Source of the DNA: Viscum album
Taxonomy: Eukaryota > Streptophyta > Magnoliopsida > Santalales > Viscaceae
Assembly: GCA_963277665.1 (NCBI GenBank)
Contig: OY728125.1
Span: forward strand, 1,718,284,889 to 1,718,348,888
Length of the DNA: 64,000 bases
Reading direction: 5' to 3'
Part shown: positions 36,850 to 50,087 of the stretch, piece by piece
How positions within the stretch are numbered: position 1 is the stretch's first letter
Layout of the letters: the number at the start of each line of letters is the position of its first letter
Notes under the pieces: generated by a model
The model's input: only the letters and a program-made list of their open reading frames with translations
Told to the model about the DNA's origin: nothing
The model's database searches: none
Made by a program: the position numbers and the translations under genes

Positions 36850-37262
36850 TGTCCTCCAAGTCCATACATGGGTCATCTATAGAGATATTGTGCTCAAATG
36901 TTTTCATCTGAAACCGTTATTTCTTTCTCTTATAGTAGTAGACATCCATATGGATGAATTTATAAAAGGAAAAGGGAGACAATTCATTGTAGAGGACTAC
37001 TACTCGACCCTTGGGGGAACATAGGGTACTATTGATGCTAGTAATGAATTGATGGATTATACTATATACAGGTTCTACCCATCACCATGTTATAGGTACT
37101 ATCCAGTGATACATCCATGAAATTAGTGCTTGAAATTAGGCCACTGAACTGGTTCTTCAAGTGGATTCCATCACAGGGACACTTATAAGACATATCATAA
37201 ACTTGCATCATCAAATAGGTGGGACTGAGATCAACTTCAACAAATCCTCGCATTCAAAGCAT
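36850..37262 (-). pseudogene. Element A protease remnant
   Basis: An open minus-strand frame (37253-37062) contains VDLSPTYLMMQVYDMS, then STNFMDVSLDSTYNMVMGRT. This fits the Tat/Ogre protease pattern SPTxxxVxAYDxx...FxVLxIPxxYNLLLGRPWIH. After a frameshift, SPKGRVVVLYNE corresponds to the KFxxxGRVVxIxGE tail. The DTGA active-site segment is not clearly visible upstream. It would process the polyprotein. Confidence 0.6.
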
Positions 37263-40200
37263 CTAGGTTGAGATAAAATTCATTTTGGAACCTGTTTCGA
37301 CTAGACTACAATTGAATTCGATGCCATTAAAATGGAATGTGTTTTATAGTGTACAGATATGTACATTTACGTGGGATCCTTCATCTTCTACTAAGAATGA
37401 GATAACAGTCTAACATTCTACATGATCAAATTCTATAGCATGGTAGGCCTCTGTGGATTCTACCTCCATTTCAAAATGGAGGGAGTCCTAAATGATTGGG
37501 TGAGTGATTTTTTCATGACTTATTATTGAAGGAGGGAATATAGAATCTAGAAATTCATATTAATGTTGTAAGGGTTATTCAATAAAAATGTATTCTATGA
37601 TAAGAACATAATCATACACAGAGTGGGATGATCCTTTCTAGGTGTCATTATGGGAACTGTTGGTCGACCCATGTGATTATGATTGGTGCTAGAAATATTC
37701 TACTAATTATCAGACAATCATCGAGGAACAACCACTTCATGACATGATTATGGATGAGGCCTGTCCAGAGGTAGATACACCTAATCACAATATGTTCTTG
37801 GATATTATGCCTTGTTGATTAGCAAAATCAGTGACGATAGTGAATCTGACATGATAGGTTGAAAGGACTACGCATGATGGGTCGTGCATAGAGCCTACCT
37901 CATAGTCTCAAGGGAATGAGTAGCATGGATTGAAGAACTCACCTAGTAATCCTTAGAATTTATATACCCTAATATCCTTAAATGATAGAATCTTCCAGGA
38001 ACATTTGAAATTTCAACCTAATACTCATCATATTCAGGAAACACATATGCATATACTAACTTGAAAATATTCACATAGGAAAATTCTAGGTCAACATAAA
38101 TGAAATTTTATAATAATGGGTAATCTCTAGGGGTGATCCCCATTCGTGGAGGAATGAATCCACTAAGATTGCTAGATGGAATTAGTATCAGTAGTGGATT
38201 TTCTTTTCCTTGGCATGTTGGTGTCCTCTCTTCTATGAGGTGGAAGGATGAGATACAGATTCAAAAGAAGTGTAGGTTGGGTTTAGCTTAGTGGCATTGT
38301 GAGGTTATTTATTAATAGAAAAGTCATGTATTACACCATGGTAATGAGGAACTACTCTATGAGCCAACCAATTTTTGTATTTCTACATCATTTGGTAGGA
38401 CACCTGCTATCATTCACCTTTATTGTCATTGGAATGTTTCCTAGATATACATACCACATATGCTGGGGAAGGGCCCAATATGTCTATAATGTTATCAACC
38501 TTGTCTATGATCCAATCCTCGAACACATAACATCACTTTATGGTATTCCAAAGGATCATGTGATAAGAGAAGTGATTATGGTGATTAGTTTGATCGGCCT
38601 CCTAGGGTTTTTTGGATTTTTTAAGCAAATGAATTTTGTACTCCATGGCACATCACAAATAACCAGGAAAAAAACATTATTAAATGAGATTTATTTTTAT
38701 CCGCTATATTAAGGGACCTCTGGGACCCAGGACCTGATGAGGGGCCAATGTCTGACTATCCCACCTAAGAGGGAGTGGTTCATTATGGGGGGGGGGGTGC
38801 CTACTGATTCTATGTTGGGTGTTGGTGAGATTAGGTCTAGTCCTGTGGCTATTTCCCTCATCCATTAAATAGATGAGGATCTGGTGGAAAAAAATATAGT
38901 TTCATAGGTTCCTCTATCAATGAAATGATACAATTCTCTACCTTGTATCCTCTTCTAGTAGGAGTTAGAGGATACAATGGGCATGCATAATTCTCTTGTT
39001 TCAAAGTTTCTTCTATCCACTGTGCCTTGTCAGAGAAATCATGACCTCTACATTAGATGTTCTGAGTGATGATATTGGGGAAATTCTCACTCTTACCATT
39101 CCCCATGAATATTGTCGGTGTATTCTCTTGGGTCAGTTTCATGTGCAGAAAATATGTGAGGACCTCTCACGTGGAAAAAAATTCTGCAACGCGGTAATCC
39201 CATTTCATTATTTCAATGGAAGAAGTTATAAATAAATTTCATACATGTGGTGGAGCTAAATTAATTGAAAACATCCTATGAATATCTTCCATCCCAGCAA
39301 TAGACCCAATCAGTAACTATATATGCCAAATTAATTCTGAACCATCAAATGTCTACAAAACAATTTGGGAGCATGGGGGCATCTTGTTGGTTTATAGTTC
39401 CCAAAACAAGTCATCACAATAGAATGATGTTTTCCAAATGATACAGAGGGTCACCCATCCCATTGGAGGAGATAAATATAGGATTCTTGAATCCCATAGT
39501 TGATTTCATGCCAACCCCTCATAATGGATATGAGTTTCCATATGAGGATATTTCCACTTGTCATGTCTTCGAGGAATCGATGTGATCAGTGAGAAATCTA
39601 TCAGATCATCTTTTTGGGGGTTCCTCTCATGGAAAATATTCCTGAACAATAGTGATTCGACAAGAACATCAACATAATAAGAAGGTGCAACAACTTTTAG
39701 AGTGGATGGTGTAGTAGTTGGATGAACTAATGTTAGTGCTACAGGTGGATCTGCTGAATCTAGATCTTGATGGAGGTAACCATGAAGATCATGAATATTT
39801 ATCCATGAATTCCACTTACTCTTTCCATAAACTCTAGTGCCTACGCTATTGGTATTCATAGTATTTTCGATATTAATAGGAGGAAACAGGTGAATAAATA
39901 CATGCGGTTTTCTATCCTTCCGTTGTGGAGGGGGACATTAATGGGTCAAAAATCACCATAATCTGGATTCCATCATAAAAGGTGATTAGAAAATTTCTTA
40001 TAAATGGGACACCTCTAATCAAAAAATCATCTGGAGCAAGGAGGTATAAGAGTGATCAAACATGCTCTCTTTCACAACATAAGATGGGTCAAGTGGTTTT
40101 GATGTTCTTATTATAACCCTTCAATTATTCAGGTTTTTAGAGATGGGAAATGATGTGAAGGGTTATCGAAGGCGAATTGGCTACCTTTAATGGAGAGTTT

Positions 40201-41397
40201 CAACACTTGTAGGGCCCACCAATTGTTTCTCTACCCAAGAGAGTGGGTTCTCTACATGAAATCCCACAACAATAACCCATAAATTCTTAACATGGGGACA
40301 AAAAAGTATATTATGATGGCGCTTGGAGGCATATCCTTGATGTCTCTAGGAAAGTAAATTTTTCATAGGATATAACTGAAGTAGAGAGAAGTTTACTACC
40401 CTTATCCAAAATCTACGCATGTGGGGATGCCTCGCCAATAATTCTACCAAGAACCATGAATATGTGAATACATCATTTCTAATGGGTCTAGTTATATTTG
40501 GGTGATGTAGGGTGCTAGGAAACTTGAAACATTCCTAATGCAACCATGTGTCACTACTGGTCAATTTCAATTAAATGATCCCAGAACATTGCATATACCA
40601 TTATATTGTCATGGAGGTGAAAGTGTGTCACCTAGATGGTTTGGTGAATGAACATAACCTCATCTTGTGGGTGGACTTCTGGAATTTTATATTGAGGAAT
40701 TGAAATTAGAAAGAATAATCCAAAAAACTGATTTGCAGTGAGGGTTTCCCACATACAACCCTCATTGGTTTTAGTGTCCCACCGATGGATTCCCCATGAT
40801 CTAATTTGAGGTGGATCAGAAACTATATATTTCCTAGATGTGGATCACTATGGTGTAAAATTGGACGATGGAGAGACTATAACATGCATTAACTGGTCAC
40901 TGAATGTTGGTTCATCTCATGAAGGTGGTGTTTACTTCATCATCACATTCCATTTGGTAGGGAACTGATCACTATCTCATGTGATAGTGTAGCGGAATTC
41001 ATCTAAGGGTCTATTAGGTGTACTCAACCGATCATTTCCTTGAAATACTCTTTGTGATCTCGTGTAATGGTAGAGAATAGAACTAGTGATGCTAGAGAAG
41101 AATGTATTGGTTGACCCTATAAAGAATTCCAATATTCTTCCACCTGCATATACCTATGATGGAATTCAATGATTTGGTGCATCCGAACATCCATGATAAA
41201 AAATAACACCTATCAGGCTCATTCTATAGATTCTCCTAAAAAATACTAGGGGAACAATTTAATATTGAATCACATTTGGCTTCAAAATATGATAATATAA
41301 TGGTATTCACAATTACATGGTTCTTTCTTGGGTTCTTTTTTTTTGGATAATGGTTCTCACTTCAACCCTGGGATAGTTATTCATGGTACGAAACTTT
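37263..41397 (-). other. Element A 5' coding region (gag and linker expected), unassigned
   Basis: By position gag should lie here, but I could not identify its motifs with confidence. Open pieces exist on both strands, including 39859-39506 minus (117 codons) and 38299-38712 plus (137 codons). Neither shows a domain I recognise. A G8 run lies near 38787. Confidence 0.35.
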
Positions 41398-42440
41398 TTC
41401 TTCACAAGGAGGAATTTTGTTTTATAGGTTAATTTCTTGAGTGGTACCACCTCTTTGATTTTTTGGATATAGAGAGGACATCCATATATATTATTACAAG
41501 ATCAGGGAGGATCTCCACTCTTCATGTGGTTTTCTTTGGGAGGAACTTCGTGTGACTACTATTTGATGTAGTAATGAGGTCATGTTCTTGTATCTCTGGG
41601 AACATGAGGAGGACCTCCATTTTGTTTTTATATGGAGTTGTAAGGACCTCAGAATTAGTGAGATGATGTTCCATTAGTACCTGTTCATATATCAAATAAG
41701 AAATGGGGAGGACCTCTATGTTGGTAATCAAAGGTTTTGGGAGGAACTTTGTACTGGATGATGGATTCCTAAGGAGGGACTCTACAGTGACTGCTTCGGG
41801 AGTGGGGTGGACCTCTACTAGAGTGGTGGTAGACATGGGGATGACCACCATTTTGGAAACATAGGGTATGGGGAGGAATGATGTGTTGGTTGGCAGTGAT
41901 ATAATGAGGAGTAACTTTAAACGTATTATCGATGAAGTGGGGAAGGAATCCACATTGATCATTATTGGAGAAAGGAGGATATCTTGTTGATCCATTGGAA
42001 CCATAGAGTTGAAATCCATGTTTTTGTTTGAGGGAGTGGGGATGACCTCCAATCTAGTTGGTTTTAGAATGTGGAAAACCTATGTATTGGATGTGGTTGA
42101 AGAAAAGAGGACCCTCACATTGGTCAGTGTTACTATGGGGAGGACCTCCGCTTGAGTCAGGAGTTATATGAAAAAGTCCATATCATTAATGTTCTATGAC
42201 ACATTGAGTAATTTTATATAGGGAACCTTAGGGACAGGGAGTGCCTCTATGATGGATATAGAAAAGGTAGAGAGGAAGTCCACATTGGTCAATTTGGGGA
42301 AGAAGGGTATGACCTCGATGTCGAGTTCGAGAGTGAAGAAGACCTACAATCTTGCAATAAATTGTATGTCTAGTATCTCAAAACCAGATCTCACCATCAT
42401 GGGTCATCCCGCGATGACCTCTATTAGTTTCAATAACCAA
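41398..42440 (-). repeat. 33-bp tandem repeat coding an 11-residue Pro-rich repeat (element A sense strand)
   Basis: About 31 units of 33 bases (a few of 32, 34 or 36) run through this stretch. On the minus strand, the sense strand of element A, they encode repeats near V-E-V-L-P-T-P-x-x-T-N, for example TKFLPKPLITN, IEVLPISYLIY and VEVHPTPEAVT. One part (42052-41522) is open for 176 codons, the longest open frame in the window. The frame continues on both sides through a few stops that look like C-to-T decay. The plus strand is also in register but has more stops. It lies upstream of protease in the gag/ORF1 zone, so it was probably a low-complexity part of the polyprotein or ORF1. I do not recognise the repeat. 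Confidence 0.8.
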
Positions 42441-43937
42441 ACGAGTCAAATCGACCTGTCTATTAAGTGGTTGAGGTCTCGATTCCGATCGGGCAATGAT
42501 GGGACCATACTCTACAGTGGAAGGGATTTGGTTGAATTAACGGGTAGTTTCATGGGCCACATGATATATTGAAGATGATTCCCTACAACTAGAATCCTCC
42601 TAAGACTAAGCCTGATGTTGGCATCATGTTATCCAGATTAGGGCTGGTGGTTGAGGGGTGTTGTTTACCTACTGTTCATCCTGAGTGATGTTTTTTACAG
42701 GGAGAAAGTGATTCCAAGTAAGGGACCTCCTTTGTGGATCCCAAGCATTAATCATAGATTTTGTGACCAGAGCCTCAACTACATATTTATTGTAGGAGAG
42801 TGAGTCATGAGAGAACTCTACGAACATGCCTCTAAAGTGGCTAGAAGTTAGTTTGGGGAGTTTTGGATCACTTTTTAACCCTTGGGTAAGTGGTGTCTGT
42901 GTAGAAAGAATGCATTCATGTCCTGAAATGCATTGTCAGATATGGGAATGACCCCCACCTACTTGTACCGGAATACAAGGGTGTCCATTAAAATCATTTG
43001 GATTATATTAGATAGTGATATGGGGCATGAATTCCCAGTGGTCACAGTCATGGATGAATTCATGGCGTAGGAGGAGTCATGTCAGTTTTCAACATTTTTT
43101 CTTCTCCTAACTAACTTCTACATGCGGGGTGGGGGGTGGATTTATTTTATATCAAATCCAAAAAATTAGAAAAATTCATCCACTGGTATATATATCATGA
43201 TATAAACTCACAATTCCCAACTGTCATTCAGTAATCCATGGATGGAGAGAGATATCCATGCTGATGATGTCAACAACCAAAATACCAAATGATTAACAAC
43301 CCCAAATTCGATTGATTTCTACTCCAACAACACTTTTTCCTATGTAGGTAATGGTTCCAAATATCTGTATACAATGAAATTATTGTATATATATTTCTCA
43401 AAAACAACTAATCCCAATGTTGAGGAAAATCGTTCATGTTGGGTTCACCATTTATATTAGTGGCCAGACGTCTGCAACATAGATAAAAAATGATTGGGGA
43501 TATGCATTTATAGGGGTCTATAGAGGTGGAAAATGGGGCTTAGTATAAGAGAAATGAACAATAGATGAGGGTTTCATGATTAATATTACCCTTTAGTCCC
43601 ACTCGAGTCATGCTTTTTGTGAGAAACAAGAGTAAGGAGAAGAACATATGATCCCATTGCTAAAGATACATTAGTGAAAGATAGTGTGGGGTTTAGAAAT
43701 AGAAGATTCCTCAGAGGACCTCATTACATTATAGGAGGATATAATTACATGTGAGGAAGATCTCATTCCATGGAAAATTGTGGGCATTAAAAATGCTAGA
43801 GGCATGCGACCCCATGTGCATTGAATTGGTTGAGACTATAGTTCAACATCATATGTTTAGGATGACAGATCTAGGTAGTTTTCTGTATTATAGCATAGAT
43901 GGGGAGGGCTCACTCCTCACTCCTTGGACATACGTAA
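42441..43937 (-). other. Element A leader region, unassigned
   Basis: Sequence between the repeat array and the primer site. A short open frame at 42249-42572 (plus) is a shadow of the array end. A G-rich stretch lies at 43124-43139. No gene is recognised. Confidence 0.35.
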
Positions 43938-43954
43938 CAGATGCTCACCAACCC
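43938..43954 (-). other. Possible primer binding site of element A
   Basis: On the minus strand TTGGTGAGCATCTGTTA resembles TTGGCGACTCCGCTG, the Tat-type primer site, allowing C-to-T and G-to-A decay and a small insertion. It lies just inside the inferred end of the 5' LTR (43960). Confidence 0.35.
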
Positions 43955-43973
43955 TTTAATGTTTGAATTCAAT

Positions 43974-43978
43974 GACTA
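43974..43978. repeat. Target-site duplication of C, left copy
   Basis: GACTA directly precedes the TGTAACAC start of element C; GACAA (55285-55289) follows its end. Four of five bases match. Confidence 0.6.
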
Positions 43979-46051
43979 TGTAACACCACAATATTTCATA
44001 GCATGTTATCTGATTAAAGTAATTCAATAGCTTGCGCTACATGCGACACCGAGTTTGAGCACATCATAACATACCAAACTAGTCGTTCATAAAATGGTTA
44101 TGAAATTTATTAACTGCATTTTCATTCAAATAATTTCTGTATAATTTTAGAATCCATATTATGTGTTTATAAGACATAATATAAGAACAAATTCATTTTT
44201 TAAATAAAAGAAGTATTTTAAAAAAATGCTATTTTAATGCCTTTTAATGGAGAACCCTTTTTAGAAACAATATTTTACACTTTTATATACTCAATTTAAT
44301 TAAATTAAAATCTTTTATAGAAGCGGGACATAAATGTTTAGTTTTTATAATGTTTTGGTAATTTTTTGATAACTTTCTTATTTTGATGAATACTAAAAAA
44401 ATACTATGTTTTAATTGAAATCAACTTTTTTAATAGAAATAATTTATAGTGTTAAAAAATTCATTTGAATGGTATTGAAGTATAATTAGATTATATTTTT
44501 ATCATTTAATACAATGTAGGTCATTATAAGTAATTCACATTTACATTTTACCAAAACACTGGTTAATCTTTTGATAGTCATTATTTTTTAAAATACCCGA
44601 TTTTTGGTTTTGACAACGGGAATTAATTTTAAAATAATTAATGAAACTTATATGTTTTGAATTTGGAAAAATAGACTTCATTTTGGAATTCTGAATATCA
44701 AAATTATCTTAGGGTTAATTTTTTGTATTTTTCTAAAAACTTTCCATTTTTGTTAAAAAGTGAATAACATTGCGTTATTATTTTAAACAAAATTTTTATT
44801 TAAAAAATAAATTATTTTATTTCAACTTTTTCAAGTCATAATTTATATATAATATATATATAATTTCAATTTAATTCATTGGAATAATTTTTCAATTAAA
44901 TTAGATGAGTAAAATGTTATTGAACTTTTAAACCTCTTTTACCCACCTTTTGGTACATTTGCAAATTTGTATAAATCATAATTTTACCACTTATGTGAGT
45001 TGAATTTCAAAACTTCAAGAGACAAAGTTGACATCTGTAAGTAAAACATGGTTCAATAAGATGGAAATATTTTGTTTTTGAATATTTTCTTTTGACTTAT
45101 TTTTCCACGGTTAAAACTAAATAGGGTAATTAAGGGTAAAAATGATATTATAATTACCCTAACACATGTACTAATTCTATTTGATAAGTTTAATTCAACA
45201 AAAAAAACTTATGAATAAAACTTGACCCTTTTTGGTCCACTTGTATTAGATTAGGACATTTATTATTATTTTATTTAAATAAGAGTTAAAAGTGTAAAAT
45301 TCAATGTTTAATAAGTAAACAATTTTTAATATAGGGTTATACATAAGATAAATTCGACTATAAATATTCCTTAGAAAGATAAAAATATTTCCTACATCAG
45401 GGTATTTTATTAATAATTTATAGATATCAAATAAGTAAATTTATTTATGACACAATGATGATGTAGTAATTACCACTTTAATGAATGAATCAAATAAATG
45501 GTATTAAAATATTAAAATAAATACAATTTCTACGTTTTTATTATATCTACAAATTTTATATTTGAATGTGACATGTTAGGGTTGATTCGGTGTATATTTT
45601 CGTAGTAACAATGTTGTTATCACTTTCACAACAACCAAATGCTAAATAGTGTCAAAATTAACATAAATGTGTTTTGAAAACAAATATTATATTATTAAAT
45701 TATATAATATTTCAAAAAATCTAATTTTTGGTCAAAGATCATAAATAATTTTATATATGTCATTAATGAACCACTTGAGGTTCTTTTGGAAGTTTAGAGT
45801 ATGTTTCTTAACCATATAGTGTAAGAAAGCAAGAAGACACGGTAAAAGTTAAACTATTTAACTAAGAGTCTAATCTAAAAGATAAGGTTAATATGTTGAC
45901 CTAAACCTATCTAAAACCTATTGGATGAGTTTTTTTAGACCAATACCCACTTTATCTTAGAAATAAATCATTTTGGATCCCTTAGAAGCCGAAAATTATT
46001 TTATTATAAAATAACCTTTCAAGTCTTTCCTTAAGTGACCCTCATCCCTCT

Positions 46052-46058
46052 TATAAAT
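46052..46058 (+). promoter_or_regulatory. TATA box of the C 5' LTR
   Basis: TATAAAT in the context CTCTTATAAATGCGTACTT. The 3' LTR has TATAAAA at 52875-52881 in the same context. The sequence after it (CTCAAAATCACAC) is conserved between the LTRs. Confidence 0.45.
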
Positions 46059-46403
46059 GCGTACTTACCCTTCACTCAAAATCACACATCCAAAGCCATT
46101 TGGGTTAGAAATACCCTATCAAAATATCTTCCAGACATTCATCCCTTCTACGTAGATGCCTTACAATTATACAAAATCCAACCTATGGAGCCCTTTTGAT
46201 CAACTCAAAAGGAAACACGCGAAGAAGTGGTAATAATTTCACCCACATATTTCAAGTTCTTTTCTTCTTACACATCCTATTTCATTGTTGTTTCCATTCC
46301 AAAATAATAAATCCAGTAACTTATACAAAATCTTATGATATTATAAATATTTTAAAACCATATTATTTATTCTATCCATCCTATAAATGACAAAGTCACC
46401 ATA

Positions 46404-46833
46404 CATGTGTATGTACGTCTTACCGTGTCATTGTCGTGGTGTAGTTTTTTATTCAAACACTTCATTATTTGGATGGGTTTAATAATGAGTATAACTAATT
46501 TAATAATAAATATATCATGTTAATTATTATTTATATATTATATATCATCCAATTACATACGATTTCACCATCAATATAATGATATTTTCGCTCGTGCGTA
46601 CGTACAGATTACCGTCTCCACGATGCGATAAGATTCATTTCCATGTTCACCATTCAACGATGATTATAAAAATATATATTATTAATATTTATTTATTAAA
46701 TGACATTATAATTCCAATAGGGAGATATATATATATATTTATATACTTACATATATCTTATTCACTTACTTTTGTTAAATACGATATGAAAACGGAAACA
46801 ATATTTTTGTGTATGTACGACCTACCATCTCCA
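46404..46833 (+). repeat. Three TACGTACG...TACCGTCTCC blocks in the C 5' LTR
   Basis: Copies at about 46411 (ATGTACGTCTTACCGTGTC), 46596 (GCGTACGTACAGATTACCGT) and 46811 (GTATGTACGACCTACCATCT). Spacing is about 185 and 215 bases. The 3' LTR keeps the three at about 53223, 53420 and 53657. Confidence 0.6.
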
Positions 46834-48433
46834 CAAATGGTGTCTTCCATTTCATATATCAATCTATTATAAATATTTATATTCTAAATATCTATGATAC
46901 ATAAATCAATGTTTATATTCTAAAAGTATTTATGTCATGATCTATATGATACGACCAAGAATAAAAATTTAAAACACTTTCAATAGAGAAAGCGATTATT
47001 ACCCAAAATGTTAATTTAACTTGGAAATTATTATTAAATAGGTAGTATAAAGTCATAAATGAATCATGTATGGTATAATAAATATGAATATAGTATAGGT
47101 ATAATTTAATAACATTCTATGGTCATTATACAGGAGGATAAACGTATCCTCGACCAAAGGAAAGTGCACGGTAAGGGTTTATTCCTCAATCTCATTATTA
47201 TCAGATATTGTTTATGTGCATGATTTTACTAGGAAATATCAATTATCCATGTCCAAGATTCATAAAAGTGTCTTATAAAGGATTATTTTTAAGTGAATAT
47301 TTAACTAAAACATCATTTTAAATGTTTTAATGATTTATTCTTCAAAACCTTCTCATTAATGTCCATGTTTTAAAACGATTTCAAGGATTTATTTATATAG
47401 ACTAGAATGTTTTAAAATGTTAATTCCATTCAAAACATTCAAAGTGGTATGAAACAATTTGATTCAAAAATATAATTTTAATGAATTCCTTTATAAATTG
47501 TCTGACCTTTAAAATGATTTCATTAAAATGAGATATTTCTCTCAAAGAGTTTTACTGATCATTTTCAACAATGTCAACTTCCTTTACTCGATATTATTCT
47601 TGATCGAGGTATATTTATTATGATAATAATATTCAATATCATATTGAAGGTTTTTTGATATGTTTGACTGTGGATATGTTTTTTAATACCATTCATGGTT
47701 TATGGATAAATTATAGACATTTCATATACTAGTTTTAATATAAATGTTTATCTTTTGTTTAGACCTTTTCATATGAGTAATTCCTTGGACTTAGTAAGTG
47801 ACGGGTGGAGCGTGCTATATCTCCTCGATGCATCAGTAGGCCACATCAAAAAAACTAGTGTCTGGGCAGAAGGCCATGACAAAATCTTATTTTTAGTCTT
47901 GGCATAAGGTCTTTACTATGTGGTTATGAAGTCTGGAATTATGCATTCCATCATTAGGAAATTGGCTATTGATATTGAATGTTATTATTCAGCTACTATA
48001 ATATCCATGTGAATAAGTAAATTACATTATTTTATTTATACATTAAATATAATGAGGAATAATGAGTTTAAAAAGATTTTGTTCATGTTTTATACACTTC
48101 CTTAAATGTTTATGCTTATTTTTGAATGTTTCCACTATTTTTTAATCCTTACTGAGTATCTAAGATCACCCATCTCTTATGTTTTATTTTCAAAGGATTC
48201 CATGAAGATTATTATGATTGATAAGAATGGATAAGCAAGGGGTTTAATGGAATTCTCAAAGGATCATGTATATTGTATTTTATTTTCTAATGTGTAATGT
48301 AACACTCATGTATGTAATCTATTTTCAAAGAATACTTAACTGCTCAGTCTTTCGGGACTTGATTCCTTGTAATCATGCAAATGTATGAAAATAATGCACC
48401 GACTCTAGGTAAATGGGGTCGGGGCATTACCGT

Positions 48434-48445
48434 TGGTATCAAGGG
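48434..48445 (+). other. Primer binding site of element C (tRNA-Met type)
   Basis: TGGTATCAAGGG begins two bases after the LTR. The usual site complementary to initiator tRNA-Met starts TGGTATCAGAGC; 9 of 12 bases match and the first eight are perfect. Confidence 0.75.
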
Positions 48446-48931
48446 AATTTTATAAATAACCTTGGAAAATAGATTTAGATAAAATTTGATTAGAACACAT
48501 TACCCTAAGAGAAATATTGAGGAATACTATAGAAGAACATCCTAAAATTTTGGTAATGTAGATATTTTGTTTATTTTTCAAGCAATACAACACTTTCTGG
48601 ATACAAGCATGTAGAGGTGGCTTTGGAACATATGTACCTTGGAGTGATAACTCTGAATAGATGTTTTGGGCTTGACTCGGGGTATCTTGGTACACGACAA
48701 TGGGACATTCAACACTCTTGGTTACAACACTCCCAGGGGATATGCTTAGGATTATTCACATTTTCATTACAAGCCATTAGGAAGTATTTAGGAGTAAATA
48801 CTTCCTCGAAGAAATTTTTTTATGATTATAGATTATATGTATAATCTTTTCAATTTAAATTTTGTATTTTACATGTTTGGAATTATTAATTTCAATTCAT
48901 AAACTAACATATAGTATTACATTGTTTAGAA

Positions 48932-49410
48932 ATGGTTCCTAGTAGAAGGAATGAGAACTCCCGCAATACACATGATCCAATGATTAATAAGGATCATATC
49001 TTTCATGGTATTAAGCCAATATTTAGAAGAAAAATAGTCTCCAGTGTATTCTCATCATATGAAGAAATAATATCATGTGTTAATAATATGTATAAATAAT
49101 TCTCAAATTCTTATGGAATTGAAGGGATGCAAGAGATGAAAAGGATGGAAGAGTGAAAGATGGATAAAGGGAAGGGAGGAAATAAGGATTTTCCCATATG
49201 TGATAATTGTAGAAAGAATCACCTTGGTAAGTGATTGAATGCAATGAGATTGTTTTATAAGTGTGGAGATAAAGAACACTGAGTACGTTATTTCAAGGGT
49301 ATACAAAAAAAGGATTCAAATGTACAATGCTTCATCTGAAAGGAGTTGGGACACTATGCGAATCCATGTCCAAATCATCAGAGTATACCAGAAATGATGT
49401 TGTTGGATAA
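48932..49410 (+). pseudogene. gag: Element C gag remnant with three broken zinc knuckles
   Basis: The ATG at 48932 begins MVPSRRNENSRNT, a basic start. A short helical part and then IEGMQEMKRME follow, so most of the gag core is deleted. Three knuckles come next: ICDNCRKNHLGK with its last Cys replaced by TGA (49238); FYKCGDKEH-VRYF with first and last Cys lost; and VQCFI-KELGHYANPCP with the second Cys replaced by TGA. The CCHC spacing (C-x2-C-x4-H-x4-C) is clear in all three. Gag knuckles bind RNA. An array of knuckles after a basic gag start fits a chromovirus. The rest of pol is absent. Confidence 0.65.
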
Positions 49411-50087
49411 TAATCAAGTAATGATATTAGAACAGATAAAAAGGGTGATGACTAGTATTTTTATGTTGATATTAAAGAATTATTTTATTTGAGTATTTTA
49501 TCAACAATGTACTAGTTATAATAATTATGGTGTATATAAGGATTGTATTGCAGTACTATTTCATCAAGGATTTTAGATTGTGTGGTACCAAAAGAAGTCA
49601 CATAATAGAATGTTAAACTTTTTGGAAAATACGTGGTTGAAGGAAAGATGAAAGTTTAATATGGTCTTGATATTGAATTATTTATTTTGGAATAAGAGAT
49701 GAATGATTTGGATAAATAATATTTGATATTATTAACATCGTTGGAACTGATTAATGGATTTTTTATTCCATCATTGTTGGAGTTTACAACATTTTTGTAT
49801 ATGAAGAGTATATCTAGTATTCTATAAGGAATAAGGGTTCATGAATGTAATTAATATGGTGTTATGGTATTTCAAGGTGTTACTATGTTTTAAATGAAGA
49901 CATGATGAAGGTATTAACATATTATTATGAGGCAAAAATGATCTTCATTGTGTTTACCTTTCATATAAATTTTGGACTGTGAGTTTGGACAGGAATATAT
50001 TGGATAAGACTAAAGGTTTAAATGGATTACGATATACATTGGATACTACTATTAAGGTTAAATCATTTTCTAAGATTATTTTTGAAT
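49411..50087 (+). other. Element C interior, unassigned
   Basis: After the last knuckle I cannot follow a frame or recognise protease or RT motifs. The sequence may be a deleted rest of pol or another old insertion. Confidence 0.35.

Larger units (their letters stand above)
43979..48431 (+). repeat. Element C 5' LTR (about 4.45 kb)
   Basis: It matches 50798-55284 along its whole length. Examples are TTGAGCACATCA-AACATACCAAACTAG at the start, AACCTCTTTTACCCACCTT near 44930, the ATTATTATTTTATTTAAA block near 45260, CTCAAAGAGTTTTACTGATCATTTTCAAC near 47533, and GACGGGTGGAG near 47800. The AT content is very high. It ends GGGGCATTACC, against GGGGCATTACA in the 3' copy. Confidence 0.85.

Noticed and set aside
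38299..38712. 137-codon plus-strand open frame as a gene
   Set aside because: It has no recognisable domain, lies antisense to element A, and has no supporting repeats or start context.
43124..43141. GCGGGGTGGGGGGTGGA as a polypurine tract for a plus-strand element with an LTR starting at 43137
   Set aside because: Protease, RT, RNase H and integrase of this element read on the minus strand, so a plus-strand tract here makes no sense.
46579..46872. 97-codon open frame in the LTR of element C
   Set aside because: It lies inside noncoding LTR, and the matching place in the other LTR is not open.
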